The notes beneath the pieces were generated by a model. The model did not search any database, was not told the origin of the DNA, and saw only the letters and a program-made list of their open reading frames with translations. Positions 25,245 through 33,805 of a stretch of DNA of 46,040 nucleotides are shown piece by piece. Within the stretch, counting starts at the first letter, position 1; every line of letters begins with the position of its first letter. The translations under genes and the position numbers were made by a program. Source of the DNA: Actinomycetota bacterium (GTDB taxonomy: Bacteria > Actinomycetota > Actinomycetes > S36-B12 > GCA-2699445); the NCBI GenBank assembly GCA_029978705.1, contig JAPOIY010000021.1:1-46040 (forward strand), read 5' to 3'.

Positions 25245-26732
25245 ATGCAGAAACGTCCCCTTGTGTCGGCAGCCGTAGGCGTGACGGTGGCGGTCGGGCT
25301 GGTGGCCCTGCCCGTCCGGGCCGGCATCGGCTCGAGTTGGACCAGCGAGCAGCAACTGTGGTCGACCAGCAGTTCCACCACCCAGGTCGCCACCGGTACG
25401 TCGGGCAACGGCATGAAATCCACCGTGATCGCCGCCGGCAAGTACTCCGACTGGACCGGTCAGTCGTGGGCCAAGGGCAAGAAGATCCCCAACGCCACGG
25501 AGATGGACAACCCGGACGTGCAGTGGGACTGGAAGGGCAAGCGGACACTGCTGACGTGGGAGGGCGAGGCCAACGAGGGGGTACCGGACCTGTACCGGGC
25601 GACCCGCACCAACGGCGGCGCGTGGACGACGGAGATGTACGGCACCGGTGCGGGTGAGGCCAAGCTGGCAGTCCAGGACAAGTTGGCCGTGTCCGCCTGG
25701 TACGCGATGAGCGCCGACACCGGGATGACCGACGCCATCAACGTGGCCACCTGGGACGGCAGTTGGAGCACCCCCGAGAACCTGGCCACCCCCTTGGGAG
25801 ACCTGCCGTCCGGAGGCACCCCGCGGGTCGCGGTCGACGGTCTGAGCGGCACCGCTGTCGTGGTCTGGGTGCAGGGCGCCGCCCTGCGGGTGTCGTTCTG
25901 GGACGGCGCCACCTGGTCACCGGCGCTGACCGGTGCCCCGGGGCGCGAGCCGCTCGCGGTCACACTGACCGAGTCCGGGTCCGCGGTGATCGTCACCTCC
26001 CGTGAGACGGCACCCCTGCAGCAGGACATCGAGGTCATCACCACAACCGCCGCGGGACCGCTGCTTCCGCCCGCCACACCGGTCGGCACCACGACCGCGG
26101 CCTCTCCCCTGTCCGTCGCGGCCGATCTCAGCGGCGACGGGACCGCCGGCCTGGTCCAGTACGACGACGGCACCGACTTCTCCGCCGTCGTGGCCACGTG
26201 GTCGGCGACGCAGCCGTTCACGGCCAAGAACTGGGGCGACATGAACGCCGACTCCGACCTCTCCGATGCCGGGACCAGCGCGCTCACCACCTTGATGCCG
26301 TCACCGAACGCCAGCAACGGCAAGAAGGTGCAGGTCAGCGTCTGGACGGGCACCTCGTGGTCGAGCCCCAAGCAGGTGGGCTCCTGCAAGGACAAGCAGG
26401 TCGCGGCCGGTGTCTCGCCCGGCGGCTGGGTGATGGGAGCGGCATGGTCCTGCGGGCACATCCACGCGACGCGCAGCCCGAAGGTGCCAGGCGCCATCAA
26501 GGGCCTGACGGGCAAGATCAAGAACGGCAAGGCCACCATCAAGTGGGACACGGCCAAGAACGCGCTCAATTACGGCTACAAGATCAAAGGCCCGAAGTTC
26601 AACAACCAGTGGCTGACGGTCGACAACCCCAAGGTGTCGGGCCCGGTCAAGAAGGGCGCCACCTACAAGGTGTCGGTGCGGGGCCAGAACGCCGGCGGCG
26701 TCGGCGCCGTGTCCTCCATCACACTGAAGTAG
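25245..26732 (+). CDS. Large secreted protein with propeller-like body and Fn3-like C-terminal domain
   Basis: 495 residues from an ATG with GGAGG 7 nt upstream. The signal peptide ends about residue 24 (PVRAG). The body is rich in WDG, SGSAVIV and AAW motifs repeated every 45-60 residues (DWTGQSWAKG, WDGSWSTPENLA, FWDGATWSPAL, VWTGTSWSSPK), suggesting a beta-propeller of the sialidase/ASP-box sort, although no catalytic residues can be named. The last 85 residues form an Fn3-like domain (ATIKWDTAKNALNYGYKIKG ... YKVSVRGQNAGG). It does not carry the four-Cys C-terminal domain. Function is unknown, extracellular. It ends 4 nt from the convergent kinase-like gene. Confidence 0.83.
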   Translation: MQKRPLVSAAVGVTVAVGLVALPVRAGIGSSWTSEQQLWSTSSSTTQVATGTSGNGMKSTVIAAGKYSDWTGQSWAKGKKIPNATEMDNPDVQWDWKGKRTLLTWEGEANEGVPDLYRATRTNGGAWTTEMYGTGAGEAKLAVQDKLAVSAWYAMSADTGMTDAINVATWDGSWSTPENLATPLGDLPSGGTPRVAVDGLSGTAVVVWVQGAALRVSFWDGATWSPALTGAPGREPLAVTLTESGSAVIVTSRETAPLQQDIEVITTTAAGPLLPPATPVGTTTAASPLSVAADLSGDGTAGLVQYDDGTDFSAVVATWSATQPFTAKNWGDMNADSDLSDAGTSALTTLMPSPNASNGKKVQVSVWTGTSWSSPKQVGSCKDKQVAAGVSPGGWVMGAAWSCGHIHATRSPKVPGAIKGLTGKIKNGKATIKWDTAKNALNYGYKIKGPKFNNQWLTVDNPKVSGPVKKGATYKVSVRGQNAGGVGAVSSITLK

Positions 26733-26736
26733 ACCG

Positions 26737-27819
26737 TCAGGCCAGACCCGCGAGGGTCCGGCAACGCTGGTCGGCGTAGGCGACGAACATCCAGAAGTTC
26801 GCGAAGGCAGGGTTGGTCGTCTGGCCGTGGTGGAACCGGTAGTAGATCTGCTGGGCGATGACCGCGAGCCGGAACAGGCCGAAGACCTCGTAGAACGTCC
26901 AGTCGTCGGAGGGCAGGCCGCGGGCCGCGCAGTAGCGGGTGACGATCTCCGCCCGCGTCGGCATACCGGGCACGTTGCTGGGCTGCCGCCGCGCCATCTG
27001 CATACCCTCGTCGTCGTCGACCTGCACCCAGTACGCCATGGCGCTACCCAGATCCATCAACGGGTCCCCCAGCGTGGCCAGTTCCCAGTCCAGCAGCGCG
27101 GAGACGGAGAAGTCCACCGGGTCGAGCACGAGGTTGTCCAGCCGGAAGTCGCCGTGCACGATGCCGTAGCCCACGTCGTCGGGCTGTTCGACGGCCAGCC
27201 ATCCCATCACCTGGGCGAAGTCGGGCACGTTGTCGGTGCGGGCGCGGCGGAACCGGTCGCTCCAGCCGGCGACCTGGCGGCCCACGTAGCCCGAGCCGCG
27301 CCCCAGGTCGGCCAGCCCGGCCTCGGCGACGTCGACCTCGTGCAACGCGACCAGGGTGTCGACCAGGTTCTCGCCCAGCGACCGGGCGGAGGCGGCGTCG
27401 AGGGTCAGCCCGTCGGGCAGGTTGCCCCGCAGGATCACCCCCGGCACCCGCTCCATCACGTAGAACTGGCTGCCGATCACCGACTCGTCCTCGCACAGCG
27501 CCAGGACCTGCGGCACCTGCGGGAAGACCGGTTGCAGCCGGTCCTGGAAGGTGAACTCGCGCACCATGTCATGCGCGGACGCCGCCTTCGTCCCGCCCGG
27601 GGGGCGCCGCAGGATCACCTCACGGTCGGGGTAGGTGAGCAGGTAGGTCAGGTTCGAGGCGCCGCCGGGGAACTGCCGCACGTGCGGCTCGTCGACGGTC
27701 ATGTCGGGGACGTGCCGGTGCAGCCACACCTGCAGAGCGGCCGCGTCGAAGGCGTCCTCCGGGCGCAGTTCCTGCGGCTCGTCGCGCAAGGAACCGTCGG
27801 TGCCGATCGACCGGGTCAC
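26737..27819 (-). CDS. APH-like acyl-CoA-linked phosphotransferase (LvaA / ACAD10-11 kinase-domain type)
   Basis: 360 residues from the GTG at 27819, overlapping the stop of the acyl-CoA dehydrogenase gene as GTGA. Kinase features are FPGGASNLTYLL (phosphate loop), VILRRPP (Lys replaced by Arg in the ATP-binding strand, as often in this group), MERVPG, the Brenner catalytic block YGIVHGDFRLDNLVLDP and the metal-binding SALLDWELATLGDPLMDLG. In Pseudomonas levulinate catabolism LvaA phosphorylates 4-hydroxyacyl-CoA, and animal ACAD10/11 fuse this domain to an acyl-CoA dehydrogenase. The tight pairing with a dehydrogenase here makes a hydroxyacyl-CoA substrate more likely than an antibiotic. The substrate is inferred from context only. 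Confidence 0.88.
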   Translation of the reverse strand: MTRSIGTDGSLRDEPQELRPEDAFDAAALQVWLHRHVPDMTVDEPHVRQFPGGASNLTYLLTYPDREVILRRPPGGTKAASAHDMVREFTFQDRLQPVFPQVPQVLALCEDESVIGSQFYVMERVPGVILRGNLPDGLTLDAASARSLGENLVDTLVALHEVDVAEAGLADLGRGSGYVGRQVAGWSDRFRRARTDNVPDFAQVMGWLAVEQPDDVGYGIVHGDFRLDNLVLDPVDFSVSALLDWELATLGDPLMDLGSAMAYWVQVDDDEGMQMARRQPSNVPGMPTRAEIVTRYCAARGLPSDDWTFYEVFGLFRLAVIAQQIYYRFHHGQTTNPAFANFWMFVAYADQRCRTLAGLA

Positions 27820-29033
27820 GCGCCCACCCCCTCGGCGTACTTGTGCAGTTCCGCCCGGGCCACCATGCCGAGGTGCACCTCGTCGGGGCCGTCGGCCAGC
27901 CGCAGCGCCCGCGCTCCCGCATACATCTCCGCCAGCGGGAACACGTCGCTGACCCCGGCCCCGCCGTGGATCTGGATCGCCATGTCGATCACGTCGCAGG
28001 CCATCCGGGGCACCACGGCCTTGATCTGGGAGACCTCGTTGCGCGCGCCCGCGACCCCGTGCTGATCGAGCAGCCACGCGGTGCGCAGCACCAGCAGCCG
28101 GGCCTGGTCGATGGCGAGCCGGGCTTCGGCGATCCGTTCCCGGTTGCCGCCGAGGTTCGCCAAGGGCTTGCCGAACGCCACCCGGTCGGTGGCCCGGCGG
28201 CACGCCAGTTCCAACGCCACCTCCGCCAGTCCGATGGCCCGCATGCAGTGGTGGATACGGCCCGGGCCCAGGCGCCCCTGGGCGATCTCGAAACCGCGCC
28301 CCGGTCCGGCGATGATCGCGTCGGCGGGCAGCCGCACGTCGGTGAAGGACACCTCGCCGTGCCCGTAGGGCTCGTCGAAGAAGCCGAACACCGGCAACAT
28401 GCGGCCGATCTCGACGCCGGGGGCGTCGGTGGGCACGAGCACCATCGAGTGGCGCCGGTACTTGTGGGCGGTGGGGTCGGTGACTCCCATGAAGATGACG
28501 AACCGGCAGTCGGGGTGACCGATGCCGGTGCTCCACCACTTCGTGCCGTTGAGGACCACCTCGTCCCCGGCGAGGGTGGCCGTGGCCGCCATGTTGGCCG
28601 CGTCGGACGACGCGACGCCCGGTTCGGTCATGCAGAACGCGGAGCGGATCTCCCCGGCGAGCAACGGCGTGAGCCACTGCTCCCTCTGCTGGTCGCTGCC
28701 GTAGTGGACCAGGACCTCGGCGTTTCCGGTGTCGGGGGCGTTGCAGTTGAACACCTCCGGCGCCAGCGGCATCGCGCGGCCGGTGAGTTCGGCGACGGGC
28801 GCGTACTCGGTGTTGCTCAGGCCGGGGCCGTAGCGGTCGTCGGGGAGGAAGAGGTTCCACAGGCCAGCCGCGCGCGCCTCGGCCTTCAGCGTCTCCACGA
28901 CCGGCGGCACCTGCCAGGGGTGAGCGCGGGCCTCCGCCAGGTATCCGGGCAGTTCCGGCACCACGCGGGTCCCGATGAAGTCCTGAGCCAGGTCGTGGAA
29001 CTGCTGGGCGCGCGCGGTGGGGGCGAAGTCCAT
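27816..29033 (-). CDS. Acyl-CoA dehydrogenase (ACAD10/11 or LvaC-like)
   Basis: 405 residues with a normal ACAD layout: N-terminal helices (about 1-120), middle beta-domain with FCMTEPGVASSD and WWSTGIGHPDC (FAD and substrate region), and C-terminal helical domain with GRIHHCMRAIGLAE, AFGKPLANLGGN, IQIHGGAGVSDVFPLAEMY and ADGPDEVHLGMVARAEL. The enzyme uses FAD and donates electrons to ETF. AGGGTGG lies 5 nt before the ATG. It is the first gene of a two-gene operon with the phosphotransferase. In such pairs the kinase and the dehydrogenase-fold partner together convert 4-hydroxyacyl-CoA to the 2-enoyl or 3-hydroxy form for beta-oxidation. That this pair does so is inference. Confidence 0.92.
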   Translation of the reverse strand: MDFAPTARAQQFHDLAQDFIGTRVVPELPGYLAEARAHPWQVPPVVETLKAEARAAGLWNLFLPDDRYGPGLSNTEYAPVAELTGRAMPLAPEVFNCNAPDTGNAEVLVHYGSDQQREQWLTPLLAGEIRSAFCMTEPGVASSDAANMAATATLAGDEVVLNGTKWWSTGIGHPDCRFVIFMGVTDPTAHKYRRHSMVLVPTDAPGVEIGRMLPVFGFFDEPYGHGEVSFTDVRLPADAIIAGPGRGFEIAQGRLGPGRIHHCMRAIGLAEVALELACRRATDRVAFGKPLANLGGNRERIAEARLAIDQARLLVLRTAWLLDQHGVAGARNEVSQIKAVVPRMACDVIDMAIQIHGGAGVSDVFPLAEMYAGARALRLADGPDEVHLGMVARAELHKYAEGVGA

Positions 29034-29110
29034 GCCGCCACCCTACGCACGCGCCGGATTCCCCCCAACGACTCGTCAAGATCGCCGGCTCCGGCACCGA
29101 TGAACCGACC

Positions 29111-30547
29111 ATGAGGGTGCTGTTGGCGGTCGCCGCACTATCCCTCGCGGTCGGCGGCACCGCCCCCGGCGCGGGCGCCACCACCCCCCCGTCCGGCGCC
29201 ACGGAGAGCGCCGCGGAACGGGTCCTGTGGGTCGACCCGGGAGCTGGGCGCAACGGCAACCCCGGCAGCCGCGGCGCCCCGCTGCGCACGGTGGCCGCCG
29301 CGTGGAACCGGATCCCGGCCCGCACGGATCTCACGACTCCAGTGCGCATCATGCTGCGCCCCGGCACGTACTCCGCCCGCAGCACGCCGGGGTACTGGGA
29401 GTCGCGCTGGGGTACCACCGCCGCCCCGATCACGCTCCAGTCCGTGCGGCCGCGGCGCGCCGTCCTGCGCGGTGACCTGAACCTGTTCGACGTCCGGCAC
29501 CTGGTCGTGCGGGACATAGCCGTCGACCGGTCCGGCGACGTGTTCCATTGCGAGCGCTGTTCCCACGTCACCCTCACCGGGGTCCGGTTCACCGGCCGCG
29601 GCGACGCTCACGAGACCGTGAAGGTGAACCAGTCCGACCACATCGACATCCTGCGCAGCGACATCGCCGGCGCCTACGAGAACGCGATCGACTTCGTGGC
29701 CGTGCAGTACGCGACTATCGCGGGCAACCGGATCCACGGGGCCGAGGACTGGTGCGCCTACGCCAAGGGAGGAAGTGCGTACGTGGCCGTCACCGGCAAC
29801 CACATCTTCGACTGCGGCACCGGCGGCTTCACCGCGGGGCAGGGCACCGGCGTGGAGTTCATGGTGGCCCCCTGGCTGCGGTACGAGACCTACGGGGTGA
29901 CGGTGATGAACAACGTAATCCACGACACCGAGGGCGCGGGCCTCGGGGTGAACGGCGGCTACAACACCGTGATGGCGCACAACACGCTCTACCGCGTCGG
30001 AGCCCGCAGCCACGCGGTCGAGTTCGTGCACGGCGGTCGCAGTTGCGACGGGGACACCGCAGCCTGCGCCGAGCGCCGGGCACTGGGCGGCTGGGGCGGT
30101 GTCGACGTCGACGGCCAGTACATCCCCAACCGGAGGACCGCCTTCCTCAACAATGTCATCGTCAACCCGCCCGGGGCTGGCACCCGCTGGCAGCATTTCC
30201 AACTCGACGACCCGGTGGACCCGCCCGCCGGATCGGGGGTGCCCGCCCCCTCCCGGGCCGACGAGGATCTCGTGATCGCCGGCAACGTGATCAGCAACGG
30301 GGGTACGGGGATGCCGACGGGCCTGGCGGGTGACCGGGAGCGGCAGGTCCTGCGGGACAACCGGGTCAACGAGTTCGTCCCGCAGTTCGCCGACGCCGGC
30401 AACGGCGACTTCCGGCCCCGGGGGGAACTGGCGACGCTGACCGGTGCGGCGATGCCGGAGTGGACGTGGGCAGACTCCGGCGGGGTCCCCGTGGGCGGTG
30501 TCCCAGTCCTACCCCCCTCGGCCCCCCCGGGCGCGCTGGCTCCGTGA
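29111..30547 (+). CDS. Secreted right-handed parallel beta-helix protein
   Basis: 478 residues. The signal peptide is about 1-22 (MRVLLAVAALSLAVGGTAPG). The mature start VLWVDPGAGRNGNPGSRGAP and LRTVAAAW is the usual lead-in of pectate-lyase-like or alginate-lyase-like helices (VxPxGxDxNPGTxxxP). It continues through about ten PbH1-type coils (VTLTGVRFTG, IDILRSDIAG, ATIAGNRIHG, VTVMNNVIHDTEG, TAFLNNVIVN). The C-terminus QFADAGNGDFRPRG followed by a Pro tail is typical of DUF1565-like secreted proteins. Polysaccharide binding or lyase action is likely, but catalytic residues cannot be assigned. It has no downstream partner and diverges from the acyl-CoA dehydrogenase gene with a 77-nt gap. 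Confidence 0.87.
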   Translation: MRVLLAVAALSLAVGGTAPGAGATTPPSGATESAAERVLWVDPGAGRNGNPGSRGAPLRTVAAAWNRIPARTDLTTPVRIMLRPGTYSARSTPGYWESRWGTTAAPITLQSVRPRRAVLRGDLNLFDVRHLVVRDIAVDRSGDVFHCERCSHVTLTGVRFTGRGDAHETVKVNQSDHIDILRSDIAGAYENAIDFVAVQYATIAGNRIHGAEDWCAYAKGGSAYVAVTGNHIFDCGTGGFTAGQGTGVEFMVAPWLRYETYGVTVMNNVIHDTEGAGLGVNGGYNTVMAHNTLYRVGARSHAVEFVHGGRSCDGDTAACAERRALGGWGGVDVDGQYIPNRRTAFLNNVIVNPPGAGTRWQHFQLDDPVDPPAGSGVPAPSRADEDLVIAGNVISNGGTGMPTGLAGDRERQVLRDNRVNEFVPQFADAGNGDFRPRGELATLTGAAMPEWTWADSGGVPVGGVPVLPPSAPPGALAP

Positions 30548-30617
30548 CCCGGTACCGCTCGCACCCCGATGGTGTGACCTGCGGACGCCGCCCGCCGCCC
30601 CGGCTACGGTGATCGGC

Positions 30618-31715
30618 ATGGTGCAGGTGTTGGTGTTCGCGATGGGGGTGGCGATCTGTCTGCTCGCCGCCGACAGCGTGATCCGCACCCTGATCGTGCC
30701 GCGCGGCATCACCTCGCACTGGTCCAGCGGCGTGGCCGCGGTCGTCCTCGGGGGGTTCCGGGGCGTGGCCCGGCGCACCCGCTCCTACGAGAGCCGGGAC
30801 CGGGTCCTGGCGCCGGCGGCGCCGGTGTTCATCATCGTGCTGCTCTTCTCGTGGCTGATCCTCTTCCTGATCGGCTACGCCCTCATCCTGATGGTCACCG
30901 GATCTCTGGAGTTCGACGACGCGTGGCACGAGGCCGGGTCCAGTCTGCTCACCCTCGGCTTCGCGTGGAGCGGCCGGGCGCAGTTGACCACGGTCGACTT
31001 CCTGGCGGCGGCGACCGGGCCCATCCTCATCGGCCTCATGATCAGTTACCTGCCCAGCCTGTACGCGGCCTACAACCGCCGGGAACGCATGGTCACGGTC
31101 ATGCATGCCCGCGCCAGCGAACCGAACTGGGGCCCGGAGGTTCTGGCCCGACAGGCGATGCTGGGAACGGTGGAGCAGCTGCCCGCGTTCTGGGGGGACT
31201 GGGAGATGTGGGCCGCCGACGTCTCGGAGTCCCACTCCAGTTACCCCATCCTGATCGCGCTGAGGTCGACGAAGCCGCGCCGGAACTGGGCGGTCGCGCT
31301 CCTGGCGGCCATGGATGCCGCGGCCCTCCAACTGGCGGTGGCCCCGAGCCTGCCCAGAGGCTCCGCCCGCATGATGCTGCGGCAGGGCATGACCTGCATG
31401 AGTGACGTGGCCGAGATGGTCGGCTTCGACAGCGATGTGGATCCCGTCCTGGCCGAGGATCATCCGGAGACCGTCACGTTGACGCGGGCGGAGTTCGACG
31501 CGGCTGTGACCCGGCTGATCGAGTCGGGGTTCCCGTGCGAGCGCACCGGCGATGAGGCGTGGCTCGTGTTCCGCCGCTGGCGCAGTTTCTACGAAGCCGA
31601 CGCCTACTACTTGTGCCGCCGCATCGACGCCGTCCCGGCCCCGTGGTCCGGGCCGCGGACGCCACCGCTGCCCGTGGAGCGCCCGACGTCGCTGATCCAC
31701 CGCACGGTGGACTAG
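30618..31715 (+). CDS. Membrane protein resembling a two-helix ion channel with degenerate filter
   Basis: 365 residues from the ATG at 30618, chosen over a frame extending to 30444 because the first membrane helix begins immediately (VQVLVFAMGVAICLLAADSV). Three membrane spans occupy about 1-160. Between the second and third lies HEAGSSLLTLGFAWSGR, placed like the pore loop of K+ channels (TVGYG) but with FAW instead of YGD. The long cytosolic C-terminus (about 165-365) is helical with no known domain. The role is unknown: a non-selective channel or a sensor built on the channel fold are both possible. It ends 4 nt inside the convergent FUSC gene. Confidence 0.75.
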   Translation: MVQVLVFAMGVAICLLAADSVIRTLIVPRGITSHWSSGVAAVVLGGFRGVARRTRSYESRDRVLAPAAPVFIIVLLFSWLILFLIGYALILMVTGSLEFDDAWHEAGSSLLTLGFAWSGRAQLTTVDFLAAATGPILIGLMISYLPSLYAAYNRRERMVTVMHARASEPNWGPEVLARQAMLGTVEQLPAFWGDWEMWAADVSESHSSYPILIALRSTKPRRNWAVALLAAMDAAALQLAVAPSLPRGSARMMLRQGMTCMSDVAEMVGFDSDVDPVLAEDHPETVTLTRAEFDAAVTRLIESGFPCERTGDEAWLVFRRWRSFYEADAYYLCRRIDAVPAPWSGPRTPPLPVERPTSLIHRTVD

Positions 31716-33706
31716 TCCCCCCGCGGGTTTCCCACCCAGCGGGCACATCCGGCGATGTCGGATGCCGCTTCCCGGAGCCGCACGGTCTCCAGGGCCGCCG
31801 CCCGCTCCTCGTCGGTCCCCGGGGGGCGACAGTCATGGGGGGCCGCGGGAGGAGCCGGGGAATCCGCGGCCGCCACCCCGAGGCAGGCCGCGGCCTCCGC
31901 CAGGAGCGCGTCGATGTGGCCCACGTCGGAGACGACGTCCAGCCCCGTCCGCCCGCTGCTGCGCATCGAGCGGGCCTGGAACGCGAGGGCCAGGAGGGCC
32001 AGGTGGGCGCGCCCGGCACCCTCGAGGGCGACCGCCAGGACCCGCGGGTCCGTCGGCCCTCCCGGTTCCAGCAATCCCGCCTCCACCGCCGGGCGCATCC
32101 GCAAGGCGTTGTTGCGTTCCCGCTCGGCGGCATGCTGCACCGCGGCGTCGTCCAACTGCGCCGGGTCGAGGATGCCGCGGCAGACCTCCCGAGCCCAGTT
32201 CTGCAGTCCCAGCACCACGTCCCCGAACAGCGTCACGGCATGGTGTCCCCGGCGGGCGGGGATGAGGGCGGACACAGCGATGCCGATGACCGCGCCCACG
32301 ACGGTGAACACGAACCGCAGGTAGTACAGGTCGTTGGTGGGGTCCAGCGTCTGGTCCAGGACGAGGATCGTGCCCGCGATGCCGAAGGACCCCAGGATGT
32401 AGTTGCCGGTGAAGAACCGGAACGCGACCGCGGAGAGGATCACCACGAGCAGGACGAGGAACGACGGTCGGGTGACTGCGATGCCCAGGGCGAACGGTAC
32501 GAGAAGAACGGCAAGCAGGTTGCCGCCCACCCGCGCCACTGAGCGCACGACGGTGAAGGCCCAGTCCGGCTTGACCACGAACACACACGTCAGGGGGATC
32601 CAGAAGGAGTGGTCCGCACCCACCAGCAGACTCACCGCCTGAGCGACGACGATGGCCAGGGTCATCCGGAGACCGTGCCGCAGTTCCGGCGATCCCCGCT
32701 TCAGGCCCTGCAACGGGTGCCACACACTCGGCGCGGGAACCGGCTGCGGTTCCGGGTCACGGTCACCCAGCCGGCCGACGGCGTCATCGAGCCGGCTGAT
32801 CGCTGTCTCCAGGTGGGCGGCGACCGGCCACCGGTCCGGGTCGGTCCTTTCGCCGTCGGACACGCGGGGGGCGGGGCCTTCCCGGAGCAGCCCCACCGTG
32901 TGCCGTAGCCGCTGGAACACGTCGAGCCGGTCGGCGTATCCCGGGCGCTGCAAGACCTGCCAGGCGACCACGGTGTGACGCAGCTCGTCCACGGCGTCGG
33001 CGACCCTGTCGGCGGCGGCCTGGAACGGGACTCCGGACTCCCGGATCGTGGTGCGCGCCTCGTCGACTTCGGCGGACGCGAGGCTGCTGGAACGGCCGGT
33101 GATCGCGCTGGTGCGCGACATGCGGGCGACGCTGCGCACGCTGTTGGCCAGGAGCTGACGCACCGACCGGGCGCGCTCCCACCACCACAGGAGCAGCGAC
33201 ACCCCGCCCTGCACCCCGGCGCCGATCGCCAGCCACAGAGTGGCTCGCGCCGCGTCGATCCCCGGCAAGCCCCCGAAGATCACCCCCATGGCCAGGGCGC
33301 CGATCCCGACCGAGCGCTGCAGCAACCCGACCCCGACCGAGGACCCCTGCGCGAAGGCCACCGCCCCCAAAAGCAGGACCGTCCACCAGGTGCCTGCCAG
33401 ACTGGCCGCCACGAAGGCGACCGCGCACATCGCGACGATCGTGGTGACCACGAGACGCACCATGCGCAGGAACGGCAGCGCCGCCTCGCCCAGTCCCAGC
33501 TGCAGCGCTCCGAAGGCCCCGAACACCCACACGTCCAGTTGGCCGGTGATCAGCCCCCCGGCCAGGAACGCAGAGGTGAGGACCGCGCGCCGGAAGACGG
33601 AGAGCCACGACGCCTGCGGCCACGGCGCCTCCAGGGCCCCCCGGCCCAGTTGCGCCACCGCCATGTCCAGGCGGCGCGGCCACTGCTGCGGATTCATGGC
33701 CCACAT
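31712..33706 (-). CDS. FUSC-family (fusaric acid resistance-like) membrane protein
   Basis: 664 residues. Two halves each have about five or six membrane segments (about 30-180 and 355-505), connected by a long helical cytosolic region and followed by a cytosolic tail. The second half has FWIPLTCVFVVKPDWAFTVV and the RVGGNLLAV stretch characteristic of FUSC_2 domains (aromatic acid exporter / YccS-like). Such proteins are assigned to efflux of aromatic carboxylic acids such as fusaric or p-hydroxybenzoic acid. In Gram-positives there is no outer-membrane partner and the substrate is unknown. The start may be the ATG at 33706 or, equally, the one at 33697. It diverges from cydA. Confidence 0.87.
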   Translation of the reverse strand: MWAMNPQQWPRRLDMAVAQLGRGALEAPWPQASWLSVFRRAVLTSAFLAGGLITGQLDVWVFGAFGALQLGLGEAALPFLRMVRLVVTTIVAMCAVAFVAASLAGTWWTVLLLGAVAFAQGSSVGVGLLQRSVGIGALAMGVIFGGLPGIDAARATLWLAIGAGVQGGVSLLLWWWERARSVRQLLANSVRSVARMSRTSAITGRSSSLASAEVDEARTTIRESGVPFQAAADRVADAVDELRHTVVAWQVLQRPGYADRLDVFQRLRHTVGLLREGPAPRVSDGERTDPDRWPVAAHLETAISRLDDAVGRLGDRDPEPQPVPAPSVWHPLQGLKRGSPELRHGLRMTLAIVVAQAVSLLVGADHSFWIPLTCVFVVKPDWAFTVVRSVARVGGNLLAVLLVPFALGIAVTRPSFLVLLVVILSAVAFRFFTGNYILGSFGIAGTILVLDQTLDPTNDLYYLRFVFTVVGAVIGIAVSALIPARRGHHAVTLFGDVVLGLQNWAREVCRGILDPAQLDDAAVQHAAERERNNALRMRPAVEAGLLEPGGPTDPRVLAVALEGAGRAHLALLALAFQARSMRSSGRTGLDVVSDVGHIDALLAEAAACLGVAAADSPAPPAAPHDCRPPGTDEERAAALETVRLREAASDIAGCARWVGNPRGD

Positions 33707-33805
33707 GCAACCAGACCCGCTCGGCCCGGGGCTTCACAATGCGAGACCGGCGCTGCCCCGTTACGATCTGAGCGAGCAGCACCTCGACTGCCTATGGAGC
33801 CGCAG

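Noticed and set aside
24507-25355. 282-codon minus frame fusing both DUF202 proteins
   Set aside because: The two DUF202 proteins are in different frames joined by a GTGA overlap. The fusion's N-terminal half is a shadow.
26737-29592. 951-codon minus frame joining the kinase with the region of the dehydrogenase
   Set aside because: It looks like an ACAD-kinase fusion but is not: the dehydrogenase is in a different frame and the kinase starts at the GTG at 27819.
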